From contig NC_035790.1 in the NCBI RefSeq assembly GCF_001653235.2, positions 8,432,001 through 8,496,000 on the forward strand: a stretch of DNA of 64,000 bases. The letters are read 5' to 3'. Below, piece after piece: positions 11,601-22,651 of this stretch. The first letter of the stretch is position 1. Every line of letters starts with the position of its first letter. The DNA comes from Pochonia chlamydosporia 170. Its lineage: Eukaryota > Ascomycota > Sordariomycetes > Hypocreales > Clavicipitaceae. The notes under the pieces were generated by a model. It ran no database searches, had not been told where the DNA came from, and was given only the letters and a program-made list of their open reading frames with translations. A program made the translations under genes and the position numbers.

Positions 11601-14600
11601 GTTGTTCAGACTGTTCTTTCTCACAGCCGCGTCGGCGCCAAGAGTTCTCTCATCCTTGCTATTCTTGACGAATATCGCCCCAACAAGCCCAACGTTGGCA
11701 ACATCGGCAAATATCTCCGTGACCCTCTGCGCAAGCTGACGGAACTTTCCTCCCGTCCCACGTCCAAGGTCTCGCTCAAGGCACGTGAGATTATGATCCA
11801 GTGCTCTCTACCTTCTTTGGAAGAACGTACCGCTCAGATGGAGCACATTTTGCGATCCTCCGTCATTGAGTCTCGATATGGAGAAAGCGGATGGGATCAC
11901 CGTGAGCCCAACCTGGACGTGATCAAGGAAGTTGTCGACTCGAAATACACCGTCTTTGACGTTCTGCCCCTCTTCTTTGGCCACGAGGATCCTTGGGTCG
12001 GACTGGCTGCATTGGAAGTTTACGTCCGCCGAGCTTACCGTGCTTATATTCTCAAGAAGATTGACTACCACAACGACGAGACTGACTCGCCGCAATTTGT
12101 CTCTTGGGATTTCCAGCTGCGAAAGATTGGTCAGTCTGAGTTTGGTCTGCCTCTTCAGTCTGCCGCTCCATCAACTCCCGGAACCCCTGGAGTTCACGAC
12201 GCCAATGTCAAGCGCATCTACTCTATTAGCGACATGTCGTACCTGACCAGCAAGTGGGAAGAAGAGCCTACTCGCAAGGGTATCATTGTTCCTTGCAAGT
12301 ACTTGGATGATGCGGATGAGCTCCTCCAGAAGGCTCTTGAGACTTTGGCTTTCCACAACAAGCAGAACCGCCAGCACAATGCTACAGCCATCCTCAATGA
12401 CCTCAGCGGCAAGCGAAAGCCTTTCAACGCCGTTCAGAGAGATGCCAAGACCGAGGACGAGCTGTCTGCTGTCATCAACGTTGCTGTCCGTGACGCAGAG
12501 AGCAATGATGACAAGGAGCTTATGGCTCGCATCAAGCCTATCGTCGAGCAGTTCCGAAGCGAGTTGTTGGTTCGTGGCGTGCGCCGCCTGACATTCATCT
12601 GCGGCCATGGGGACGGCTCTTATCCTGGATACTTCACCTTCCGTGGCCCCGAGTACTTGGAGGACGATAGCATTCGTCACAGTGAGCCTTCTCTTGCTTT
12701 CCAGCTTGAGCTGGCACGCCTTGCCAAATTCCACATCAAACCCGTGTTCACCGAAAACAAGAACATTCACGTTTACGAGGCTGTTGGCAAGGCTGTTGAC
12801 ACCGACAAGCGATACTTCACCCGTGCTGTCATCCGACCTGGTCGTCTCCGCGACGAGATTCCCACCGCCGAGTACCTCATCTCTGAGGCTGACCGCGTCA
12901 TCAACGATATCTTTGACGCCCTTGAGATTATCGGCAACAATTCTTCCGATCTTAACCACATCTTCATGAACTTTACTCCTGTGTTCCAGTTGGACCCCAA
13001 GGCTGTGGAGCAGAGTCTCCAAGGCTTCCTGGACCGTTTCGGCGCTCGAGGTTGGCGATTGCGTGTCGCTCAGGTGGAAATCCGTATTATTTGCACCGAT
13101 CCATCAACCAGCACCCCTTACCCGCTCCGTGTTGTTATCACCAACACATCCGGATATGTCGTGGACGTCGACATGTATGCCGAGCGGAAGTCAGAGAAGG
13201 GCGAGTGGGTGTTCCACAGCATCGGTGGCACTAGCGAGAAGGGATCTATGCACTTGCTCCCTGTCACCACTCCATACGCAACGAAGAATGCCCTCCAGCC
13301 CAAGCGATACAAGGCTCACCTCATGGGAACTCAGTACGTCTATGACTTCCCCGAGCTCTTCCGCCAAGCTATCCAGAACAGCTGGGCCAGGGCTGTAAAG
13401 GACCAGCCAGCTCTGGCTTCTCAGCAGCCCAAGGTTGGTGATTGCATCTCCTACACCGAGCTTGTTCTTGACGACAAGGACACCCTCCAAGAGGTCAACC
13501 GTGAGCCTGGAACCAATGCGTGCGGCATGGTTGGCTGGATCTTCAAGGCTCGTACTCCCGAGTATCCTAGCGGCCGCCGATTCATTGTTGTCGCTAACGA
13601 CATTACCTACAACATTGGTTCCTTCGGTCCTAAGGAAGACAACTTTTTCCACAAGTGCACCGAGCTGGCTCGAAAGCTTGGAATTCCCCGCATCTATCTG
13701 TCTGCTAACTCTGGTGCTCGCCTGGGCCTCGCCAATGAGTTAATGCCTTTCTTCAAGGTTGCTTGGAATGATCCCGCCAAGCAAGATGCCGGCTTCCGCT
13801 ACCTGTACCTGGATGAGAAGACCAAGGAGAACTTCAAGGATGAGGTCATGACCGAAGAAGTCACAGAGGATGGTGAAAAGCGCCACAAGATTGTCACCAT
13901 TGTCGGACGTGAGGACGGCCTTGGTGTGGAGTGTTTGAGAGGCTCTGGTCTCATCGCTGGTGCTACTAGCCGTGCCTACAACGATATTTTCACCGTGACC
14001 CTGGTTACCTGCAGATCAGTTGGTAAGTTGCCGTCCAAGCTTGCGACAGCAAATAGTATTCCATAAAGCTAACACAATTGTAGGTATTGGTGCTTACCTG
14101 GTCCGTCTTGGTCAGCGTGCTGTCCAGATTGAAGGCCAGCCCATTATCCTGACTGGCGCCCCCGCGTTGAACAACTTGCTCGGTCGTGAGGTGTACACTT
14201 CTAATCTGCAGCTTGGTGGCACCCAGATCATGTACCGAAATGGTGTCTCCCACATGACTGCCAATGATGACTTTGCCGGTGTCTCTCGCATTGTCGAGTG
14301 GATGTCATTCGTACCTGAGAAGCGTAACGGTCCCATCCCTGTCAGCCCCAGCTCCGACTCTTGGGACCGTGACGTTGTTTACTGCCCACCACAGAAGCAG
14401 GCGTTTGACGTCCGCTGGATGATCTCTGGCAAGCATGAATCTGATGGTGGCTTCCAGAGTGGTCTGTTTGACAAGGACTCCTTTGTTGAGACCCTTGGAG
14501 GCTGGGCCCGAACCGTTGTTGTCGGCCGTGCACGTCTTGGTGGTATCCCAATGGGTGTCATTGCTGTCGAAACTCGCTCTGTCGAGAACATTACTCCTGC

Positions 14601-15627
14601 CGATCCCGCCAACCCCGACTCCATCGAGCAGGTCAGCAACGAGGCTGGTGGTGTCTGGTACCCCAACTCAGCATTCAAGACTGCTCAAGCCATCAACGAC
14701 TTTAACTACGGTGAACAGCTGCCGTTGATGATCCTGGCCAACTGGAGAGGTTTCTCTGGTGGTCAGCGAGATATGTACAACGAAGTCCTCAAGTATGGTT
14801 CGTTTATCGTCGACGCGCTCGTCAAGTATGAACAGCCCATCTTCGTGTACATTCCACCTTTTGGCGAGCTCCGTGGTGGATCCTGGGTCGTTGTTGATCC
14901 CACCATCAACCCCACTGCCATGGAGATGTACGCTGATGTCGAGGCCCGTGGTGGTGTCCTCGAACCCGAGGGTATCATTGGTATCAAGTATCGCAAGGAG
15001 AAGCAGCTGGAGACCATGGCTCGCATGGATCCCACCTATGCTAATCTGAAGAAGCAACTTGATGACAAGAACTTGACTCCCGAGGAAGCTGCTGAAATCA
15101 AGAAGAAGGTGGTGGCTCGCGAGAAGGAGCTGCTGCCCGTCTATGCCCAGATTGCTGTGCAGTTTGCCGACCTGCACGACCGCGCTGGACGTATGAAGGC
15201 CAAGGGTACCATTCGTGACTCTCTGGAATGGGTCAATTCTCGCCGATACTTTTACTGGCGTTTGCGTCGCCGTCTCAACGAGGAGTATATCCTCCGACGC
15301 ATGGCCACGAGTGTTTTGTCGTCGTCATCCAACGACTCAAACTCGTCTAAGGCGACGGACCTGCGAGGCCACAACCTGCACCTGCTACAGAGCTGGTCCG
15401 GCATTGTCGGTTTCGACACCAGCGACCGAGAAGTTGCCGAGTGGTACGAGAAGGAGAGAAAGACTATTGGAGAGAAGGTGGATGCTCTCAAGGCAGAACA
15501 CCTTGCTGCTGAGGTTGCTGAAGTTGTCCGCAGCCAGAAGACGGCTGGATGGAAGGGTGTACGTGAGGTGCTCAGAGTCATGCCCGTTGAGGAGCGGGAC
15601 GCGATTCTCAAGTATCTCAAGGAATAA
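8633..15627 (+). CDS. acc1: Acetyl-CoA carboxylase, cytosolic multifunctional (3 exons)
   Basis: Exons are 8633-8821, 8895-14022 and 14084-15627 (introns of 73 and 61 nt, phases 0 and 1, each with a CTAAC branch-like site), giving 2286 residues, the usual fungal length. The enzyme makes malonyl-CoA from acetyl-CoA, bicarbonate and ATP, the committed step of fatty acid synthesis. In order: biotin carboxylase from about residue 64 ([15 protein letters not shown]) with the ATP-grasp Gly-rich loop near 251-266; the biotin carrier motif EVMKMYM with biotinyl-Lys at about 736; a long central regulatory region; and the carboxyltransferase halves ([26 protein letters not shown]), ending in YLKE. In the central region, [11 protein letters not shown] fits the Snf1/AMPK consensus (Arg at -3, hydrophobic residues at -5 and +4) with Ser1173 as likely target, matching yeast Ser1157. 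The ATG at 8633 starts MPDVSGANG; the frame opened further upstream lacks an earlier ATG. Confidence 0.97.
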
Positions 15628-16208
15628 ATCCGGAAAGGAACAAGAAGGAATGGAAAATTACTATACGAGAGGCGGAGTAATGTTGAGGAGCGTTATTCCC
15701 CCAATCGCGTTTCATATTATTTTGCTTTGCGCAATGTGTGGACTCGGCACATTTACATACATATAAAGGAGTGTATGATTTTGGCGTTGGGCAGTTTGCC
15801 GGCTACATTAATTAGATATGCCATAGTTATGAACAGTGTACAGATATTATGTGTGCAATTGCAGCAGTGCAGATATGGTGAGACGGCTACACTTTGAAGT
15901 GGTCTGATTTACAGTGCGTCTTATGCCATTACTTTGCTTTATTCATGCGCCATATGAGCAATTCCCTCCATTGTCATGATGCCGTCGTCGTCCTATGATA
16001 CAGCGAGTTGTTACAGTGGGATATAAAATATACAGCAGTGTCTTTTTTCACAAGTCTATGCGATTGGACGCGGCGGCGACTCGTATTGTGGGAGCCTCTT
16101 GCACCGCCGCCCAACTCAATCACTGGCATCCCCAAGCCCCTCCCCCCAAGTACATTTATGCAGCCCGCGAAATACTGTCGTCGAGTTTTGGTCCGTTCCA
16201 GTGCCATA
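15628..16208. other. Convergent 3' intergenic region, acc1 / BolA-like gene
   Basis: About 580 bp between two convergent genes. It presumably holds both 3' UTRs and polyadenylation signals; no gene or repeat was noticed. Confidence 0.6.
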
Positions 16209-16601
16209 TTACTCGGATACCCTCGTATTAAGTTGCACACCATGCCAACCCCTCATGACATCTCCCAGCGCAGCATTCACCATGCGCTGCTGCTTGAGCA
16301 TCGTGGCGCCTTTGAAGGCCGGCGACGCAATGTCAATGGCGTACATGCTGCCACAGCCGCCGGATACGTCGCGCACAAGCAGTTCTGTCGGTTGGAGCTT
16401 TTGGCGGAGAAGCTCGGCGATGGCGGATTCGGCGGGCGTCATGGACGGTTCTTCTTCGGCGGCGGCGATGGATGAGTAGAATTTCTGGGTGGGAGGTGTG
16501 AATGTGAGGTTGGGTCGTCTGGAGGGTTGGATGTGGAATTGACGGGGTGGGAGGCGTGTTGGTAGCCGGCGCATGGCTAGGCGGCAGGATTGGCAGATCA
16601 T
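16209..16601 (-). CDS. BolA3/Aim1-like mitochondrial Fe-S cluster protein
   Basis: A single 393 nt exon encodes 130 residues from the ATG at 16601. Residues 1-45 are rich in Arg with few acidic residues, as expected for a mitochondrial presequence, and contain a CxxC at Cys3/Cys6 that may be incidental. Residues about 55-128 form a BolA domain: ELLRQKLQPTELLVRDVSGG, then CGSMYAIDI, a QQRMVNAAL helix and GWHGVQL. Cys83 in the GGCG loop and His120 in WHG match the Fe-S ligand positions used by BolA3-type proteins with monothiol glutaredoxin (Grx5). In mitochondria such proteins help load [4Fe-4S] clusters onto lipoate synthase and respiratory enzymes. The end (QLNTRVSE) resembles BOLA3 tails, so no 3' intron is needed. 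The gene converges on acc1. Confidence 0.88.
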   Translation of the reverse strand: MICQSCRLAMRRLPTRLPPRQFHIQPSRRPNLTFTPPTQKFYSSIAAAEEEPSMTPAESAIAELLRQKLQPTELLVRDVSGGCGSMYAIDIASPAFKGATMLKQQRMVNAALGDVMRGWHGVQLNTRVSE

Positions 16602-19600
16602 TTTGCGGTGGGTGTTGATGTAGATGAGCTGCGAGGTTGTTGATGATGGTTTGGTTGTGGTTTGGTGTGGATTTTGTTGTCGAGTCGGAGGTGGGCAATT
16701 ATTCAGCGGGCCGGGGATTTGCCGGATGTCGAGGTGAGGGTTTGGTTGTGACGCCGATTGGCGATTTACTTGGGCAGTGGCTTCGATGGACTGTTGGTGA
16801 TTAAATTGTGTTTATTTATCCTTCTTTTTGCAGTTGTGATGTGTGACGAGGTTTGATCGTTTTTGGGGGTTGTGGCCAATCGGGGATGTTGAGATGTTGG
16901 GAGCATACTGACGTTTCGTGGTTGGATCGCCTTTCTGGTTGTGCAAAACAGACGTGAAAAGATAGAATTTTTAAGTGAGCTTTGAATATGGGTGATGGAT
17001 AGTCTAGGAACTAATAGTGTACAACGACTGTGTCTGGAGTACGCTTCGTTAGAAAAAGGTCCGTCGATAACAGCATTTGAGGTGCCTCGTCCATTTATTG
17101 GCACCTGGCGTGCGGTCTCTCTTATTTCGGCCAATTGCATTTCATCGTGTAATCACACATAATTTTAACCTTCCATACGGTCCAGTTAAAGCTGATTCAT
17201 TGCCCTTGTGGTATAAGCGCCCTCTCGCATGAACAATGCGAATGGTACTTTGTTAGCACCTCTATAGCATGCGAGTTACAACTGCTCCTTATGCCGGAAC
17301 GGCCTCGTCCCATTTATCGTCCTTTTTAGGGGAAATATTCTGTGCTAGCCGCTGGTCCTAATAATGAGAGAGCACCCGCTTTCCTAATGAGCGCACTCAA
17401 TTGATGGAACGGCCGTCGACAGATTAAAGTATGGGCTGGCGCTACAAAACGAGCAAAAGACACGTCTTGGACCTGCAAGAGTTCTACAGCACTAGGCAAA
17501 TGCAATCTTGCATGAAGTTTTCGATTCTCGTCAGCTTCAGTATACTTAACGTGGGGATTTGTGGCTGGCCAGTGTCTTCTTTGAGGTAGCTGTCTAAGAC
17601 TGACAGTTTGCACCACCATTAACAATCCAATTGAAGAATTGCCGGTATGGGACAGGCAAACAATGGAATTTAACTTCGCCAGTATGCTAAATTCTCCGTG
17701 GCTGATGAGCCTAGACTGTGTAATGGTTTCTGGTATGTGGGCAAGTAGTTATCGATTGTGATGATCCGCTCATGGGAAGATGTTGGACAGCCTGCGTAAT
17801 GCTATTTCCAGAGGGTTGAGTCAAAGGGAGAAACTGCGATATTCCTGGACAATTTGTCATCGACGCCGAGAATACCTGTCACCAAACCATGTTATTAGAG
17901 GAAGTGGTCCCTGTAAGAACAATTGATCAAGAGACAGATACCGACCACGACAGAAGTAGAATGAGTAGCAGGCCATATCTTGTATTTTCGGCGTATGCAG
18001 CGATACCACGACGGCGCGAATTCGTATGACCATACTTATCCAACGCAAAGAATTGCATTCCTGATTGCAGTTTTCCATTCTTGAGGCAGTTACTAGTCCT
18101 TGGTGCAACCAAGCTCTGCTTGAATGCCCAGATAGGCGCACAACTTCCACCACCTTTCTGCAACTCATAGCAACTAGAAGAATATTGTTCGCAGCATCAT
18201 GTACATACGCAAAGTATCGAACTTATCAGTTCTCGATAGTTGCATAAATCATCCAAGGCCAGTTTCTCCATTCAACGCCCGCAATATTGGTTCTCCGGCT
18301 ACTGCCACGTTGGGACATCCCCTCACAATTATAACTACCTGAGCGTTCTCTCCAAGGCGGAACGCTGACCTCGAGTCGACTAGAACCTCCCGCAGTGTAT
18401 ATAAATTGTGTCAGAGAAGGTTGTCGCAGTGACTCATTGTCATGCATAGCTTTGTTCCCGAGGCATACCCAACTCGCCGGCGGTTAGTTTCTTGTTGCTT
18501 GGACGAGTCCATTTCATTGGTCAATTGAGACAGCACCAGAATTTCGAATGCATCAGTACGTGTATACAGGCGCGTATAATGCAGGTACGTGAATTATTGG
18601 CACATGGTGTGCCCTCCAAACTATAGGCCGAGCTTCCATTTTGGGTGGCTGCCATATTACATGCGTGGTTCTCTGAATACGGTAACAGACGCTGGCCTTG
18701 ATTACGTTTTGCAGACGAGAACGGGCCAGATGCCACTAGGTCGACAGAAGACGTCCTATGAACCGTTACCGGCTGGACAAATCCTTACTTGAGGTTCGAG
18801 CCTTGAACGGACCAGATGGCGGCCACGATGTATCCACAGCCTTGCATATCAGCTTACGGCAGGGCCAGCCAATTGCGGAAGGTCCATCATCAATATTGGT
18901 TCAACAGATACTCCTTCACTTTGCTCGAATGAACTGAGCCGTGCCGCGAAGGAGTCTAAATGCCTCTGCTGCTGGAGGCGATGCTATCTAACATGGTCAA
19001 TGCCCAAGCACACTCGGGCAGACGTGAACAAAGCTCACCTGGCATCCGTGAGACGATCTACGACAAATGACAACAGAGATATTGAGGAAACGTGCTGGCG
19101 TCACATCGATCGGTTGATCAACAGGTACGGAATTAAGCTCTTTCCCAAGTTGATCCGCTAGCTGCTTGTTGACTTACATGTCAAAGGTCGCCAAGTGAAC
19201 CGGGATGTCTCGATATTGGGAATGCCATACTAGGTAGTCATTGAGGTCAAGGAGCGGCCCATGACCGGTCGCACAGAAGAACCTTTTTCCTACGCCGTGA
19301 TGAAAGTTGATACATGCCTAGGTATGGAGAACGTACTCCGCACATACTACAGCATTGTATGATACTATTCCCCGCCCAATATGGGAAGGTATGTATGAAT
19401 AGGCCCAGTGGCGAAGCAGGTCCCGGGCCAAACGGTCCAACGCAATATTGGATCATATTCGCACATGCCAAATCGAGTTGGAGCGGAGGCTTGGAAGACT
19501 CGCTGCATCATTGGCGTCGACTTTCAATGTCAACAGTCGGGACAGGATGCAAGACGCCGGCCACAGGACCGGGGCCGCTGAAAGACCCTGTTTGTTCGAG

Positions 19601-22600
19601 TCTCACAAGGCTAGCTGCAGCCGAGCAAGTTTACTGCTTCCGACGTGAGCAACGGGAGGGGTCACCGTGCTCCATTTCGAGATTGTGTCTGGTGTTGTCG
19701 GTGTTCGGATCGAAACCAAAGGTCCTGCATAATTTCGAATGGAGCGAAATCTTGGGTCTGCGAAAAATGGAGGAGGAAGGAGCGAACAGGGTCCATCCTT
19801 GCCCTAGGAACAGACCAGAGAACGAGACACACCAGACATGATGGGACCCGATCCCCCGCCTGGCCAGATTGAGACTGGTCAATGTTGCACAAACACCAGT
19901 CAATCTGATCACAGTCCCAATGTTGGCAAACGCACGCGACAGATGAGACGTGTTCTACAGACAGAGACATGCATAATGGCGACAGTTACAGCGACAAAAG
20001 ATGGACAACACAGGTGTCTCTCTGCCATTTGATGGAAGTTAGTGAGCCTAGCCTTCCTCAACCAGACCGGTCGATGCTTTACCATCGAACTGCATTGCAT
20101 CCCTCCTTGCCTGTCACCACATCACTTTGCTTGCCGGTCGCGACCTGTGATGCACTGTGATTTGGACAACCATTTCCACAGGAACAGATTCGGAATCTGC
20201 CAAACATGGTCGAAAGCCGTGGAACAAAACAACCGAGTTGGAGCCAGACGCCAATCTGGTCGCGATGCTGGAAAATTGCAGAGGACGCCACAAATGTCGC
20301 TGTTGAACAAAAGGTCACCCACCTACCCGATTGAGTTGACATGATGCTTCCAAGTACGCTTAGTATCACTCCATTCCTTGGCAAAAGGCACTGGCTGCTC
20401 GTTGGACACTGTGAATTGCTTCTAGCTGAAAAGGGGAGGATCTTAGGCGGAGGCGCAATGGCCCGGCCGGAACCAACGCCACCAAGCCGCTCAGGTTGGC
20501 ATGGGAGAGGAGCCTCATGTCTGTTCTGTCCTCTTCCAACTTTGCGAACAAACGGAAGGCTGTTAGTCACAGACTCATCGGCATGCTATCACTCGGCATC
20601 ATACTCTACTTCCCTCGTCATATCTCGAATATTCACCGTCGCTGGAGAAATCATCTGCGCAGTCATGCAGCTTCTAAACGAGGCCAGCGTACTGGCTGGC
20701 CACGAAGCCTTTTCCACAGTGACATCCAAACTCAAAGATTGCGGGAGATAACCGCCTTGTGGGGTTCAAATGGCTTCGAAGCGCTCGAGGGTGGGGAAAG
20801 TTACAATCGCCAAGTATCCCCGACCCTGCCGTGTTATCTCCATCCAGATCAACCAGACTGTCGTGCAAGGGTGGAGGGACTTTGTTCTTTCCAATAACCA
20901 ACAGCGTCGAGCGAGGAGCTAAGGTCCTCGGTACACATGACGCTTGTTCAACGACCATGGACCGCAGGGGCAGGCGCCAGCTCACTGCCGGCCAAACATA
21001 CGTTCTCTGTGCAACCACTGTATAGGCTTCGAGTACGAATTGTTACGAACATAGTGTTCAGTGATGCATGAACACAGGTCGAGTGGCCAACTTGGCCGGG
21101 ACGCATTGGAGCCGCCGACTGCGGTCTGCCACTTGTGTAACGCGGAATCGACCGTCGCATCCAAGTGATACCAGAAAGGCATTGTTCTCTCCCACCTATT
21201 GCCAAAGGCGCAGTGCGATGCTGGAGCAGCAAAAAGGCTTGGCTGATTTTAATGTTGCAATAACACCTCTCTTGGCCTCATCATCGGCCCTCCGTCTTTC
21301 CGCCACCGAACAAATCTCACTGCCGCCCGTGGCTCTTCTCATTTCACCTTGCCTCCGCTCTGCACTGTGAGGTTTGCGGCGTCCACTCTCTATACACCAT
21401 TGTTATTTCCTTGTGATACAGAAGGTGGAATTTATTCGCCTGGTATTGATCCCTGGAGCTATTACAAAGCTAGGTGATAGGAAAAGACTGAGAGCGTCGT
21501 TGGGCGGACCCGGATAATTCGAACAAGTTCTCAGAAATGCGTCTGTCAACAACCATGAGACCAAACAAGGTTCAATTGGATTATACTTGCTCTAGCAAGG
21601 CTGCCAACCAGGCGCGGCCGCGTTTGTCTGCATGTGCAGGAACACGCATCGGGTACTCTTTGTTGGATCCCGTTTCCTGTGCTGTTTGGTCGGTCCTGTC
21701 TGGTCTGGTCCGGTCTGTTCGAGCATGGCGATAGTCAGCTATTACCTTGTTGCCAGCCACGCCAAGACATCTTTAGTAACTCTAGCTCGTACATACTTGT
21801 GTCATGCGTTGGGACGCCCGCAATATCACACCGCATCAGCAACTCTTCGAGAGCATGGACGAATTAGTTTATTCAACCGTACGGACTTCTGAGCCCTCCA
21901 TTGGGTCAATTGGCCGTGCCGCTTGCCAAATGTGGTAGGTGATAGCCCTCAATTGCAAGCCAAACAGTCCCCACCTACTGTCGGCCCTGGTCTCTTTGTT
22001 CTCTGCTCCGGACCTCGCTGAAATTGATCCTGCTTCGTCAAGGCGACTGGTCAATGGGGGACAACTTGAATTGAGTCGGGAGAATTCCTCCCGACTCTCG
22101 AAATTCAGTTCAACCTTGCGGGACTGTCTTCTTAGTTGCGCTATTCAGACCGTATCGACGTCAATGGAGGCCTTTCGTCCACATGTAAGCTCCAGCCTGA
22201 AGAGTATGTTCAGGAGTGACAAAGAACAGCCATCTGCACAACAGGTGGTAACGGAGAACGTCAAATCAGCCCCTGCACCCCGGCATCCGGGCTCTTTCTA
22301 CAATGCAACCCAAGTTAGCGAACTGTGCTGCATACTTCGGCTTTGGCGTTGGCGTCGTTCATTTGCATGACCACAGCTCCCAAAGTCCCTGCCGAGACCA
22401 TGCACAGATGAGCAGGGGGGTTTCTCCTTCGCCAAGACCCGCCCCGGCGCTCAGGTTGCAGATTGTTGGAGAAGCCCGGTTGGGGAAGAACATGTCGAAG
22501 CTGGGAGAGGCGTGGGACACGGCCACCAACGATTATATAGAAGGTCATGGGGACCCCCGAGTTTCCAAGTCGTCTGGAACAGTTTGGTGAACTTCCTGTC

Positions 22601-22651
22601 CCTGGTTTTGGTGGTTCAGATCTTTTCCGCCTGGTTTGTGTGTAAGCCGCA
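16602..22651. other. Gene-poor 6 kb region upstream of the subtilisin gene
   Basis: No gene could be supported. The longest open frames (about 175 residues at 19314-19841, 163 on the minus strand at 20079-20570) have no motif, no splice pattern and mutually overlapping frames. Base composition looks balanced, so it does not resemble an AT-rich RIP-mutated transposon island. The first few hundred bases next to 16601 are the probable promoter of the BolA-like gene, and 22400-22651 that of the subtilisin gene. CTGGTC-like pentamers occur at about 21698-21720. Confidence 0.5.
22534..22540 (+). promoter_or_regulatory. Possible TATA box of the Pr1C-like gene
   Basis: TATATAG lies about 112 nt upstream of the ATG at 22652 in a G/C-rich context, a plausible core promoter position. 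The assignment is by consensus only. Confidence 0.4.

Noticed and set aside
12171..13022. 283-codon open frame on the minus strand inside acc1 (and similar ones at 9468-10136, 10158-10724)
   Set aside because: Antisense shadows of a strongly biased, highly expressed gene; the plus strand encodes an unmistakable acetyl-CoA carboxylase throughout.
16209..16230. A 3' intron in the BolA-like gene at GTATCC
   Set aside because: Weak donor, no branch point or continuation; the unspliced end already matches the short tail of BOLA3 proteins.
19314..20570. Overlapping frames of 100-175 codons as candidate genes
   Set aside because: Several frames on both strands overlap with similar lengths, none has motifs or splice support; expected from sequence with locally few stops.
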